Below are positions 18,096-26,962 of a stretch of 64,000 nt of DNA, one piece after another. This DNA is from Iodidimonas muriae (GTDB lineage Bacteria > Pseudomonadota > Alphaproteobacteria > Sphingomonadales > Rhodothalassiaceae), in the NCBI RefSeq assembly GCF_014647255.1, contig NZ_BMOV01000002.1, forward strand, positions 458,894 through 522,893, read 5' to 3'. The notes beneath the pieces were generated by a model. That model ran no database searches and had not been told where the DNA came from. It saw nothing but the letters and a program-made list of their open reading frames with translations. Position numbers and translations under genes: made by a program. Each line of letters begins with the position of its first letter. Position 1 is the first letter of the stretch.

Positions 18096-19219
18096 CAGAA
18101 CAACAACAGGCGCAAAAAATCACGCAGGTTCCGGTGTCTTTGGGGGCGCGCGGCTATCAGATCATGATTGGCGAGGGATTGCTGGCCGATCCCATGCCTT
18201 ATCTTGCCGATATATTGCCCCGACCCAAATTGGCGCTGGTCAGCGATGATGTGGTGGCGGCGCGATATGGCCCGGCACTGATGGCGGCTTTGGCCGATGG
18301 CGGCGTGGATGTGGATCTGCATGTGATTCCGGCGGGGGAAGGGTCCAAATGCTTTGCCGAACTGGAACGCCTGTGCGCCGCGCTTTTGGATTTCGGCATT
18401 GAACGCAGCGATCTGGTGATGGCCTTGGGCGGCGGCGTGGTGGGCGATCTTACCGGCTTTGCTGCCTCTGTTTTGCGCCGCGGCGTGGGGGTGGTGCAGC
18501 TTCCTACAACCCTTTTATCGCAAGTGGATAGCTCGGTGGGCGGCAAGACCGGCATCAATATGGCGCAAGGGAAAAATCTGGTGGGAGCCTTTCACCAGCC
18601 GCGTCGGGTGCTGATCGATCTTGCCACCCTTGATAGCCTGCCAGAGCGTGAGCGTAAGGCGGGCTATGCGGAAGTGGTGAAATACGGCCTGATCGACCGG
18701 CCAGACTTTTTCACATGGCTGGAGCGCAATGAGGCCGCTGTTTTGAAAGGTGATAAACAGGCGCAGGCTTATGCGGTGGCGGAAAGCTGCCGTGCCAAGG
18801 CGGCCATCGTTGTTGCCGATGAACGCGAATCGGGGGCGCGGGCGCTTTTGAATTTGGGCCACAGCTTTGGCCATGCCATTGAAGCCTTTGCGGGTTATGA
18901 TGGCCGCGTCTTGCATGGCGAAGCGGTGGCGATCGGCTGCCAGATGGCACTGGATCTTTCGGTGGTGCTGGATCTGTGCTCCCAAGCGGATGCAGACCGG
19001 TTGCGCCAGCATCTTGCGGAGACGGGCTTGCCCCATCGCTGCACGGATCTGTGCACCGGGTTAAGCGCCGACCGGATGATGGATTTGATGGCGCAGGACA
19101 AAAAAGTGTCGGCCGGGGTGCTGACGTTCGTTTTAAGCCGGGGCATCGGCCGGGCCTTTTTAAGCCGCGATGTGCCGCCCGATGTTTTGCGCGGTTTTTT
19201 GACCGCCAATCTTATATAA
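18092..19219 (+). CDS. aroB: 3-dehydroquinate synthase
   Basis: 375 residues from a GTG start inside the aroK stop (GTGA). It converts DAHP to 3-dehydroquinate using NAD and zinc. Conserved stretches are ALGGGVVGDLTGFAAS, LPTTLLSQVDSSVGGKTGIN, the metal ligand Glu in YAEVVKYG, and HSFGHAIEA/LHGEAVAIG. aroK-aroB coupling is standard. Confidence 0.97.
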   Translation: MTEQQQAQKITQVPVSLGARGYQIMIGEGLLADPMPYLADILPRPKLALVSDDVVAARYGPALMAALADGGVDVDLHVIPAGEGSKCFAELERLCAALLDFGIERSDLVMALGGGVVGDLTGFAASVLRRGVGVVQLPTTLLSQVDSSVGGKTGINMAQGKNLVGAFHQPRRVLIDLATLDSLPERERKAGYAEVVKYGLIDRPDFFTWLERNEAAVLKGDKQAQAYAVAESCRAKAAIVVADERESGARALLNLGHSFGHAIEAFAGYDGRVLHGEAVAIGCQMALDLSVVLDLCSQADADRLRQHLAETGLPHRCTDLCTGLSADRMMDLMAQDKKVSAGVLTFVLSRGIGRAFLSRDVPPDVLRGFLTANLI

Positions 19220-19261
19220 GTCGGCTATTGGTGCCTCGACCTGTTTGAACGGAGCTGTTTT

Positions 19262-20545
19262 ATGCTGATCGCGCACATATCGAGCCTTGCTTTCATTTTT
19301 GTATTGCTGTGCTTGTCGGCCTTTTTCTCTGGCTCGGAAACGGCGCTGACAGCGGCAAGCCGTGCCCGCATCCACCGTTTGGCGCGGGATGGCGATGGGC
19401 GGGCCAAGCGGGTTGAAAAGCTGATCGAAGACAAAGAGCGGCTGATCGGCGCGATTTTGCTGGGCAATAATCTGGTGAATATTCTTGCCAGTGCGCTGGC
19501 GACCAGCGTGTTCATTTCCTTGGTGGGCGAAAGCGGGGTGGTCTATGCCACCTTGATCATGACCGCTTTGGTGCTGATTTTCTCCGAAGTGCTGCCCAAA
19601 TCCTATGCCATTTCCAATCCCGACGGCATGGCGCTTGCCGTTGGCCGGGTGATCGGCCTTGTGGTGCTGCTGTTTTCGCCGGTGGTGAATCTGGTGCGCC
19701 ATATCGTGCGGGGCACCTTGAATATGTTTGGTGTGGATCTGGAAAGCAATGAAGCGGTGCTGTCGGCCCGGGATGAAATTCGCGGGGTTATCGATCTGGG
19801 GGCCAGCGAAGGCGGTATCCGTAAATCCCACCGCGATATGCTGGATTCGATCCTCGATCTGGATGACATCACAGTGGAAGATGTGATGATCCACCGCAAG
19901 AATATGGCCCTGATCGATCTGGCCAAGCCGGTTCAGGAAATTGTTGACGAGGTGATCGAAAGTCCTTTTACCCGCCTGCCCATCTATGAAGACGACGCGG
20001 AAAATATCGTCGGGGTTTTGCATGCCAAAGACGTTTTGCGGGCGATGAAGGCGACAAGCGATCCGGCAGAAATCGATATTCATGCCATTATGACCGATGC
20101 GTGGTTCGTGCCCGAAACCACCACATTGCGTGAACAGATGAATGCGTTTTTATCGCGCCGGGCGCATTTCGCCATGGTGGTGGATGAATATGGGGCGATT
20201 CAGGGGCTGGTTACTCTGGAAGATATTCTGGAAGAAATCGTTGGCGATATCACCGACGAATTCGACCATGCCAATCATGGGGTGAAAAAGCTGACCGATG
20301 GCTGGATACAGGTGGATGGCACCATGACCATCCGCGATCTTAATCGCCGGTTTGACTGGTCTTTGCCCGATTCCGATGCCTCCACATTGGCCGGGCTGGT
20401 GATTTACGAATCGGAGATCATTCCCATTGTCGGGCAACGCTTTCAATTCCACGGCTTTGATTTTGAAATCATCGGCCGGCGACGCAATCAGCTGACGCAG
20501 ATCAAGGTCCGGCCCGTTGCGGCGGATGCTGTGTCCGGCGATTGA
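19262..20545 (+). CDS. HlyC/CorC-type CNNM membrane protein with CBS pair
   Basis: 427 residues. The N-terminal DUF21/CNNM membrane domain (about 1-190) has SAFFSGSETALTAASRARI and GNNLVNILASALATS. A CBS-domain pair follows (about 205-330), with the usual VMIHRKNM and FTRLPIYEDD. The C-terminal CorC_HlyC domain is about 345-425. Family members take part in Mg2+/Co2+ handling; the older name haemolysin is misleading. It follows aroB by 42 bases, a common alphaproteobacterial order. Confidence 0.9.
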   Translation: MLIAHISSLAFIFVLLCLSAFFSGSETALTAASRARIHRLARDGDGRAKRVEKLIEDKERLIGAILLGNNLVNILASALATSVFISLVGESGVVYATLIMTALVLIFSEVLPKSYAISNPDGMALAVGRVIGLVVLLFSPVVNLVRHIVRGTLNMFGVDLESNEAVLSARDEIRGVIDLGASEGGIRKSHRDMLDSILDLDDITVEDVMIHRKNMALIDLAKPVQEIVDEVIESPFTRLPIYEDDAENIVGVLHAKDVLRAMKATSDPAEIDIHAIMTDAWFVPETTTLREQMNAFLSRRAHFAMVVDEYGAIQGLVTLEDILEEIVGDITDEFDHANHGVKKLTDGWIQVDGTMTIRDLNRRFDWSLPDSDASTLAGLVIYESEIIPIVGQRFQFHGFDFEIIGRRRNQLTQIKVRPVAADAVSGD

Positions 20546-20602
20546 CCGCAGCCGTGGCCAAAGGCCTCTCCCCCTTAAACGCGCACTATAACAGGATACA
20601 GG

Positions 20603-23600
20603 ATGCAGCGAGCGCAAGGCGACGGCGGGCGGGTGATCGCCGTTCTTGGCCCCACCAATACCGGCAAGACCCATTATGCGGTCGAACGGATGCTCGGCCA
20701 TGCGTCGGGGATGATCGGCTTTCCCCTGCGGCTGTTGGCGCGCGAGATTTATGACCGGGTGGTGGCGGCCAAGGGGGCGGCGCGGGTTGCTTTGCTGACC
20801 GGTGAGGAAAAAATTGTTCCGCCGCGGCCTTCCTATTGGATTTGCACTGTCGAATCGATGCCCATGAGCCAAAGGGTGGATTTTCTGGCAGTGGATGAAA
20901 TCCAGTTGGCCGCCGATGCCCAGCGCGGGCATGTGTTCACCGATCGGCTGCTTTATGCGCGGGGGGTGGAAGAAACCGTGTTCATGGGGGCTGCCACCAT
21001 GCAGCCTTTGATCAGCCGGTTATTGCCTGATGCCACCCTTGTGACGCGGCAGCGTTTGTCGCAATTGCGTTATGTGCAGCCGCAAAAGCTGCACCGCCTG
21101 CCGCGCCGCGCGGCGCTTGTGGCGTTTTCCGCCGAGAATGTTTACGGGCTGGCCGAGCTTGTGCGCCGCAATCGTGGCGGCACCGCGGTGGTGATGGGCG
21201 CCTTGTCGCCCCGCACCCGCAATGCGCAGGTGGCGCTCTATCAAAACGGGGATGTGGATTATCTGGTGGCCACCGATGCCATTGGCATGGGGTTGAATAT
21301 GGATATCGACCATGTGGCCTTTTCTGCCACCCATAAATTCGATGGGGAAAGGGTGCGGGCCCTTTCTGCACCGGAAGTGGCGCAAATTGCCGGGCGGGCC
21401 GGGCGGCATATGAATGACGGCAGCTTTTCTACGCTGGCGGGGGCCGATGGGGCATCTTTGGACCCGCAGCTTATCGCACAGGTGGAGGATCATGATTTCC
21501 GCCCGCTCAAGGCGTTGATCTGGCGCAATTCCCGACTTGATTACCGCTCGGCAGCCAAACTGGTCGCTTCTTTGGAGTCGCCATCGGCCCGGCCCGATCT
21601 GGTGCGGGCGCGCGAAGCACTGGATTTGCAGGCTTTAAAAGCTTTGGCAAAAAATTCCGATGTGTCGGCCATCGCCACCACACCGGCGGCGGTGCAACGA
21701 TTGTGGGAGGTGTGCCAGATCCCCGATTTTCGCCGTGTATCGGCAAGTGAACATCTGTCCTTGCTTCAACGCATCTACCGCGATTTGATGGGGCGTCACG
21801 GTGTTGTGCCCCATGATTGGATGGCCAAACAGGTCAGCCGACTTGACAATGTACAAGGCGACATTGATACCTTGGCGGCCCGGATCGCCAATATCCGAAC
21901 ATGGACCTATGTCGCCAACCGGCGAAACTGGTTATCGGATGCAGCGCACTGGGCGCATGTGACGCGGGGTATTGAGGACAAATTGTCCGATGCCTTGCAT
22001 GATAGATTGACGCAGCGGTTCGTAGACAGACGGACATCCGTTCTGATGCGCGAATTACGCCAGCGAGGCGAGTTGTCGGTGAGCATAGACGAAACCAACG
22101 AAATCATTGTCGAAGGGCATGCCATTGGCACGCTCGATGGCTTCACGTTCCGCGCCGATCCATCTGCGGTGGGCGAGGAATTCAAAACCCTTGAGCAGGC
22201 TGCGGATATCGCCTTGAAGGCGGAAATCACGCGGCGCGCCAAGATTTTTTGCAATATTGGCTATAAAACGCTGCAGCTGGATGTTTCCGAAGGGATGCAC
22301 CGGCCAAAGCTGGTTTGGCAGAAATCTGTCATTGCGCGCCTTGAAAAAGGCGATTCGCCTTATGAACCGCGCGTAAAGCTGGTAGAGGGCACGCTTTTAA
22401 CCGATGCCTTGGCAGAAAATGTGCGCCAGAGCTGTGCCACCTGGTTGTCGGAACGCATTGCCGACAAGCTGGAACCGCTTTTGAAGCTGAAAGCGGAAAT
22501 CGAGAAACAGGTGCCGGCGAAAGCAAGCGAGCCTCAAAAAGCACCGGAAAGTGCAGAGGGCGCACCGGAAGGCGCGGCCGACTCGGCCTCGGCCCCCGAT
22601 GCCGGAGAGAGTGCAGCGGACGCGAAAGCGCCTGCGGCTCCGGTTGTTCCGGCTGCGGATGCGCCTTTGGCGGGTTTGGCACGCGGTGTGGCATTTCAGA
22701 TTCTGGAACGCTTTGGCGTTCTGCCACGCGGGCAGGTATCGGAAGAATTGCGCAAAATCGATCAGGATGCGCGTAAGGGCCTGCGGCGGTTCCATATCCG
22801 TATCGGTGCCACCGCCCTTTATATTCCGCTGATCTTAAAGCCCCATGCGGTGGAATTGCGCTTGCTGGCTTGGGCTTTGTGGAATGGCATTTCCGATTTG
22901 CCGCCAATGCCGACGCCCGGTTTGGTGTGGATTCAAACCGATCCCAAAGCGCCGCGCGAATTTTACGAGATTGCCGGCTTCCGGTTGATCGGCGGGCACG
23001 AAGCGGTGCGGCTGGATATGCTGGAACGCTTGGCGGATACGGCCCGGCCTTTGGGGCAGAATGGCGCGAAATTTACCGTCACTCCGGAAATCATGGGCCT
23101 TGTGGGCTGTTCGGGGGAAAGTTTCATTCGCTCGATGCGGGCTGTGGGCTATGCGCATGAAATTGTGAAAGTGCCAGCCCCTGTTGAAGAAGCTCCTGTT
23201 CAAGAAGCCTCTGTTCAAGACGCATCTACGCAAGAGACGCCCGTTCAAGATACTGCGGATGCCGCTTCGGACGTGGCTGCGGAAACAGCGCCAGAAACAG
23301 TGCCCGAAACAGCGCCAGTAACAGCCGCAGAAGCGACTCCGGATGCGACAGCTAAAGCCGCTCCAGACGCAGCCGCTGACGCAACATCGGAAGCCGGGCC
23401 CGTCTCCGAGCCGGAAATGGTGGATGAGGTGCGCTTCTTCTGGTCGCCCCGTCAACCGCGCCCCGCTTCCCGAAACCGGAATCGCTCTCATGCGGCCAAT
23501 CATGCGGATCAACGCAAGGGAGCCGGACCCAAGGGGAAAAATGCGCACCGTGCCAAAACCGAGGATAACCGCCCGGAGGGTGGGCGTTCTCATGGCAATA

Positions 23601-23761
23601 AGTCCGGTGGGAAAGGCCGCGCCGCTGGCCATCGGCAAGGGGATGGACGTGGATATAAATCCCACGCCCCTGCGGATCGCAAACCCCGCGATGAAATCAA
23701 TGAAGACAGCCCCTTTGCGCAGTTGAAAGCCCTTAAAGATGCGTTGGAGAAGCGTGGCTGA
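20603..23761 (+). CDS. Suv3-like DExH RNA helicase with long C-terminal extension
   Basis: 1052 residues. Motif I GPTNTGKT (16-23), motif II DEIQ (98-101), motif III-like GAATMQPL and motif VI QIAGRAGRH are present. They follow the pattern of the mitochondrial degradosome helicase Suv3. The C-terminal conserved helicase-associated region extends to about residue 850, interrupted near 625-680 by an Ala/Pro-rich insert. An imperfect repeat tail (Pro-Val-Gln-Glu/Asp type, then Ala/Thr/Pro-rich) and a basic Lys/Arg/Gly/His-rich tail end in SPFAQLKALKDALEKRG. RNA unwinding in decay is expected. The TGA overlaps the following ATG by one base. Confidence 0.9.
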   Translation: MQRAQGDGGRVIAVLGPTNTGKTHYAVERMLGHASGMIGFPLRLLAREIYDRVVAAKGAARVALLTGEEKIVPPRPSYWICTVESMPMSQRVDFLAVDEIQLAADAQRGHVFTDRLLYARGVEETVFMGAATMQPLISRLLPDATLVTRQRLSQLRYVQPQKLHRLPRRAALVAFSAENVYGLAELVRRNRGGTAVVMGALSPRTRNAQVALYQNGDVDYLVATDAIGMGLNMDIDHVAFSATHKFDGERVRALSAPEVAQIAGRAGRHMNDGSFSTLAGADGASLDPQLIAQVEDHDFRPLKALIWRNSRLDYRSAAKLVASLESPSARPDLVRAREALDLQALKALAKNSDVSAIATTPAAVQRLWEVCQIPDFRRVSASEHLSLLQRIYRDLMGRHGVVPHDWMAKQVSRLDNVQGDIDTLAARIANIRTWTYVANRRNWLSDAAHWAHVTRGIEDKLSDALHDRLTQRFVDRRTSVLMRELRQRGELSVSIDETNEIIVEGHAIGTLDGFTFRADPSAVGEEFKTLEQAADIALKAEITRRAKIFCNIGYKTLQLDVSEGMHRPKLVWQKSVIARLEKGDSPYEPRVKLVEGTLLTDALAENVRQSCATWLSERIADKLEPLLKLKAEIEKQVPAKASEPQKAPESAEGAPEGAADSASAPDAGESAADAKAPAAPVVPAADAPLAGLARGVAFQILERFGVLPRGQVSEELRKIDQDARKGLRRFHIRIGATALYIPLILKPHAVELRLLAWALWNGISDLPPMPTPGLVWIQTDPKAPREFYEIAGFRLIGGHEAVRLDMLERLADTARPLGQNGAKFTVTPEIMGLVGCSGESFIRSMRAVGYAHEIVKVPAPVEEAPVQEASVQDASTQETPVQDTADAASDVAAETAPETVPETAPVTAAEATPDATAKAAPDAAADATSEAGPVSEPEMVDEVRFFWSPRQPRPASRNRNRSHAANHADQRKGAGPKGKNAHRAKTEDNRPEGGRSHGNKSGGKGRAAGHRQGDGRGYKSHAPADRKPRDEINEDSPFAQLKALKDALEKRG

Positions 23762-24177
23762 TGTCGAAGGACAGCCCCACAAAAGACGGGGCTGAAACAG
23801 CGCGTATGCGGCTGGATAAATGGTTGTGGGCTGCGCGGTTCTATAAAACCCGCAGCCTTGCCACCCGTGAAGTGAAAACGGGCCGCCTGCGCATAAATGG
23901 CACCCATGTGAAAAAGCCCAGCGCGGCTGTTGTGGTGGGGGATGTTCTGACCTTTGCCAAGGCAGAGCGCGTGTTTGTGGTGCGGGTTTTGGCGTTATCC
24001 GACCAGCGCGGGCCTGCAATCGTGGCGCAGGGACTATATGAAGATCTGTCCCCCGCACCGGATAGTGCAAAAACGGCGCAGGAAAAAAACCGCCATGCTC
24101 GAAGAGAGGCCGGAAGCGGGCGTCCCACCAAAGCGGATCGTCGGGCCCTTGATCGCTTCCTGAGCCAGAAAGAATAG
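23761..24177 (+). CDS. hslR: S4-domain RNA-binding protein, Hsp15-like
   Basis: 138 residues. The S4 fold is evident (MRLDKWLWAARFYKTRSLA, GRLRINGTHVKKPSAAV, VGDVLTF), followed by a basic tail RRPTKADRRALDRF-like. Hsp15 rescues stalled 50S subunits carrying nascent chains. It is translationally coupled to the Suv3-like helicase (1-base overlap), placing two RNA proteins in one operon. The symbol is by homology. Confidence 0.85.
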   Translation: MSKDSPTKDGAETARMRLDKWLWAARFYKTRSLATREVKTGRLRINGTHVKKPSAAVVVGDVLTFAKAERVFVVRVLALSDQRGPAIVAQGLYEDLSPAPDSAKTAQEKNRHARREAGSGRPTKADRRALDRFLSQKE

Positions 24178-24212
24178 TCGGTGGCGGGACCAGAAACAGT
24201 CAGGAGATTTCT

Positions 24213-24686
24213 ATGTTGACGCGTATTCGTGCTTTTTTTGATCGTGTGGGAGGGGAGGACGCCGCCAAAGCCGCCCATGAGGATCGCCATGTGGCCGCCG
24301 CTGCCCTGCTTTTGGAGGCAGCCAGTCTGGATGGAGTTCTGGGAGAGGAAGAAGAAGCTGCCATCCGGAAGGTTCTTGATGACCGGTTCGATTTTTCCCA
24401 AGACGACATTGAAAGCCTGATCGCTGAAGCCCGTGGCCATAGTGATGGCTCCGTACAATTGCTTGGCTTTACCGCCAAGATCAAAGACGCCTGCTCCTAT
24501 GAAGAGCGGGTGGAGATGATCGAAATGCTTTGGGAAGTGGCCTATGCAGACGGGGTCTTGCATGATTATGAAGCCAATCTTCTGCGCCGGGTTGGCGGGT
24601 TGCTATATGTGAGCGATCGGGACCGGGGGGATGCGCGCAAAAGAGTTGTTGCCCGATTGGGCCTTACCGAGGGTGGGGAAGACTGA
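24213..24686 (+). CDS. TerB-like helical protein
   Basis: 157 residues. The TerB-type all-helical fold shows its two repeated acidic motifs, SLDGVLGEEEE and YADGVLHDYE, which in the family bind a metal ion. Members are annotated for tellurite resistance, but many are general stress or membrane-linked factors. It is 35 bases after the S4 gene, with AGGAG just before ATG, so it probably completes that operon. No other ter genes are present. Confidence 0.85.
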   Translation: MLTRIRAFFDRVGGEDAAKAAHEDRHVAAAALLLEAASLDGVLGEEEEAAIRKVLDDRFDFSQDDIESLIAEARGHSDGSVQLLGFTAKIKDACSYEERVEMIEMLWEVAYADGVLHDYEANLLRRVGGLLYVSDRDRGDARKRVVARLGLTEGGED

Positions 24687-24804
24687 CCGCCCCATAGATT
24701 TAACCGGTTTTCCCTTGAAAAGTGGTTGTCTTGGGGAAAAATCTTGGGCATAACGCCTTCGAATCAACGCGGCGACCAAGCCGCTTCGCGCCGAGAGGAA
24801 TTTC

Positions 24805-25143
24805 ATGACCTACGTCGTCACAGAAGCCTGCATCAAGTGCAAGTACACCGATTGCGTTGAGGTCTGCCCGGTTGATTGCTTTTATGAAGGCGAGAATATG
24901 CTCGTCATCAATCCCAATGAATGCATCGATTGTGGCGTGTGCGAGCCTGAATGCCCGGCGGAAGCCATTTTGCCCGATACGGAAGACGGCCTTGAAAAAT
25001 GGCTGGAAGTGAATGCCGATTATTCGGAAAAATGGCCCAATATTACGGAAAAGAAAGATCCGCCTGCGGATGCCGATGCGTTCAAGGATCAAGAAGGCAA
25101 ATTCGATACGTTCTTCTCTGCGGAGCCGGGCAACGGCGATTGA
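24805..25143 (+). CDS. fdxA: 7Fe (3Fe-4S/4Fe-4S) ferredoxin FdxA
   Basis: 112 residues. Cluster ligands are [18 protein letters not shown] and [12 protein letters not shown], the arrangement of Azotobacter-type FdxA. The long C-terminal extension ([21 protein letters not shown]) is typical. An electron carrier of the cytoplasm; partners are not indicated. AGAGGA precedes ATG. Confidence 0.96.
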   Translation: MTYVVTEACIKCKYTDCVEVCPVDCFYEGENMLVINPNECIDCGVCEPECPAEAILPDTEDGLEKWLEVNADYSEKWPNITEKKDPPADADAFKDQEGKFDTFFSAEPGNGD

Positions 25144-25147
25144 GTGT

Positions 25148-25176
25148 CGTCCTTGAATAAAGGACGGTGTCTTTCC
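25148..25176 (+). terminator. Hairpin after fdxA
   Basis: CGTCCTT (25148-25154) pairs with AAGGACG (25160-25166) around GAATA, beginning five bases after the fdxA stop. Only a weak T-rich stretch (GTGTCTTT) follows. Confidence 0.5.
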
Positions 25177-25545
25177 CGTATTTTTGATCATCCGATCAAG
25201 GGATGTGCCCTGTCATAGCGCTGTGACACTCTGCCGCAGTGCCGTCTGCAATGCCCCTTTTTTGGGTTGGTTCAACCTGAAAATGGGCGCTATGTGGGCC
25301 TTTGCGCGCTTCGCATATGCGAAATGCCTGTCATTTAATTGTCAGTTGTGTTACAGTTTTGTCCGTTGATTGATTTTTATTGTCATCAAGCCAGCGGATC
25401 TGGACAGCAGCGAGGCACACCACCCGCACATCCCGTATCGCAATAAGCATATAATCCATCTGGGCCACCGGATACCGGATGGATATGTGCCGGGTTATCG
25501 CTTGCTGAACATCCGCCCAACAGCAAAGGGGCTGCAAGACCTGCC
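25177..25545. other. Intergenic region between fdxA and carD
   Basis: About 370 bases. It contains the perfect 14-base palindrome TTCGCATATGCGAA (25310-25323), an A+T-rich stretch to about 25390 likely to hold the carD promoter, and on the minus strand the body of a candidate small lipoprotein gene described separately. Confidence 0.6.
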
Positions 25546-25580
25546 ATGGCAAAAAACAAAAACATGCTTGATTTCAGCAC
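25386..25580 (-). CDS. Candidate small Cys-rich lipoprotein (uncertain)
   Basis: A 64-codon frame from GTG at 25580; internal ATGs at 25565 and 25547. The start LKSSMFLFFAMAGLAAPL with LLLGGC is a convincing lipoprotein signal with a lipobox. The mature part has four further cysteines (YCDTGCAGG, RCCPD). Against it: no clear Shine-Dalgarno, and its start overlaps the carD start divergently by 35 bases, or by 20 or 2 with the internal ATGs. Real gene or chance cannot be decided from this sequence alone. Confidence 0.4.
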   Translation of the reverse strand: MLKSSMFLFFAMAGLAAPLLLGGCSASDNPAHIHPVSGGPDGLYAYCDTGCAGGVPRCCPDPLA

Positions 25581-26052
25581 GGGTGATTATGTGGTTTATC
25601 CAAAACATGGCGTTGGTCGTGTGACGGAAATCGAAGCCCAAGAGATCGCGGGCACATCTCTCGAACTCTATGTTGTTCGTTTCGAAAAAGAGCGCATGAC
25701 CTTGCGCGTTCCCACCAACAAAGCTGAAACGGTCGGGATGAGACGGCTTTCCAATACGGCAACCATTCAAGAAGCCTTCACCACATTGAAGGGCAAGGCG
25801 CGTATCAAGCGCACCATGTGGAGCCGTCGGGCGCAGGAATATGAAGCTAAGATCAATTCCGGCGATATTGTTTCCATTGCTGAAGTTGTGCGCGATTTGC
25901 ATCGTGGTGCCGATCAGCCGGAACAATCCTATTCCGAACGCCAGATCTATGAAGCGGCGCTTGGCCGTTTGGCGCGTGAACTTGCTGCCGTTGAGGAAAT
26001 CGACGAGCAGTCTGCCCTGACACGCCTCGAGAATGTTTTGATCGCGGCCTGA
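25546..26052 (+). CDS. CarD/CdnL family transcriptional regulator
   Basis: 168 residues. The N-terminal RNA-polymerase-interacting Tudor-like domain (FSTGDYVVYPKHGVGRVTEI, LRVPTNKAETVGMR) is followed by a helical DNA-contacting domain (WSRRAQEYEAKINSGD). CdnL proteins stabilise open complexes at rRNA and other growth promoters. An rRNA promoter is present at the far end of this window, but the genes are unlinked. Confidence 0.95.
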   Translation: MAKNKNMLDFSTGDYVVYPKHGVGRVTEIEAQEIAGTSLELYVVRFEKERMTLRVPTNKAETVGMRRLSNTATIQEAFTTLKGKARIKRTMWSRRAQEYEAKINSGDIVSIAEVVRDLHRGADQPEQSYSERQIYEAALGRLARELAAVEEIDEQSALTRLENVLIAA

Positions 26053-26080
26053 TCCGCTTTTGCAAGCATCTTGAATTGAG

Positions 26081-26116
26081 AATCCCCTGCAGTGCTTCGG
26101 CGCCGGGGGATTTTTT
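26081..26116 (+). terminator. Intrinsic terminator after carD
   Basis: AATCCCC (26081-26087) pairs with GGGGATT (26106-26112), followed by a T-run to 26116. It lies between convergent carD and the nuclease gene and, with TTCTCAATT on the other side, may act weakly in both directions. Confidence 0.85.
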
Positions 26117-26122
26117 ATACCT

Positions 26123-26962
26123 TTAAGGGGCCGGATCGGACTGTCGGGTTGGCGATGCGGGGAGAACCCGAATTTGCGCCGGCGCGAGCGGGGTCACCAA
26201 CGGACCATTGAGATCTTCTAAAACGCCGCGCACTTCCACGGTTTTATGGGCCCACCATGAAGGGTCGCGCTGCCCTTTGGGGAGGGTCCGCCTTATGGGC
26301 CATAAAAGCCGGATGGTGAAATCTGTGCGCCAATCGTCCCCGAAATTGAGATAAACGGTGCCATCCACCTTGGTTGCAGAGCGGATGGGGCCTGTGACAA
26401 TGGCAAATTCCCCTGCTTTTTGCGCCATCACCGCTTCATCGCCTGCCGCATAAAGCGCATTTCGGGCCGAAGCCCAAAAGCCGATATTCTGGGCGCGGGC
26501 CGTGGCTTCGGCAGCATAAAGTGCATCATTCAGCATTGGGATATCATCGAGGGGAAAGGCGCGGGCCAGCCCTTGTTGCAGCAGCATGGCATTGATCCAG
26601 AGCCCTTTTCCATCCTTTGTTGCCGCCACCAGATGCGCACGGATACGGCCATAGCGATCGGGGGTTTGATCCATGGGATAGATCTGAAGCCTATGGTCAA
26701 GATGGCGCTCGATCCGTTGTTTCGCCATGCGCGCCAATCCGTCTTCAGTGATATCGCCGCCTTCATGGCTACGTCGAAGCGGCCATAGCCCCGCCAATAC
26801 AAAATGCCGGCCATCTTTGGCAACCAAGACCAGCCCGTCTTCTATGCGGGCCAACTGCATATCCAAGGCCGGACCAAGGGGGTCGAGAGGGGTGATCTCT
26901 TGTGCGTTTGCCATATGGGAAAGCGCCATCCATCCCAACAACGCGCTTAGAAACCGGATCAT
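26123..26962 (-). CDS. Exported thermonuclease (SNase-like) family protein
   Basis: 279 residues with a signal peptide (about 1-20, cut near MANAQ). The OB-fold nuclease signature appears as PDRYGRIRAHL, NAMLLQQGLARAFP and ATARAQNIGFWA. The C-terminal part (about 170-270) adds an unrecognised domain with VDGTVYLNFGDDWRTDF, seen in alphaproteobacterial homologues. Some expected staphylococcal catalytic positions are not obvious, so nuclease activity is not assured. ATG overlaps the preceding hydrolase stop by four bases. Confidence 0.8.
   Translation of the reverse strand: MIRFLSALLGWMALSHMANAQEITPLDPLGPALDMQLARIEDGLVLVAKDGRHFVLAGLWPLRRSHEGGDITEDGLARMAKQRIERHLDHRLQIYPMDQTPDRYGRIRAHLVAATKDGKGLWINAMLLQQGLARAFPLDDIPMLNDALYAAEATARAQNIGFWASARNALYAAGDEAVMAQKAGEFAIVTGPIRSATKVDGTVYLNFGDDWRTDFTIRLLWPIRRTLPKGQRDPSWWAHKTVEVRGVLEDLNGPLVTPLAPAQIRVLPASPTRQSDPAP

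Noticed and set aside
22835..24070. 411-codon minus-strand frame opposite the Suv3-like helicase
   Set aside because: Its Cys/Gly-rich low-complexity comes from the Ala/Pro repeat coding region of the helicase read in reverse.
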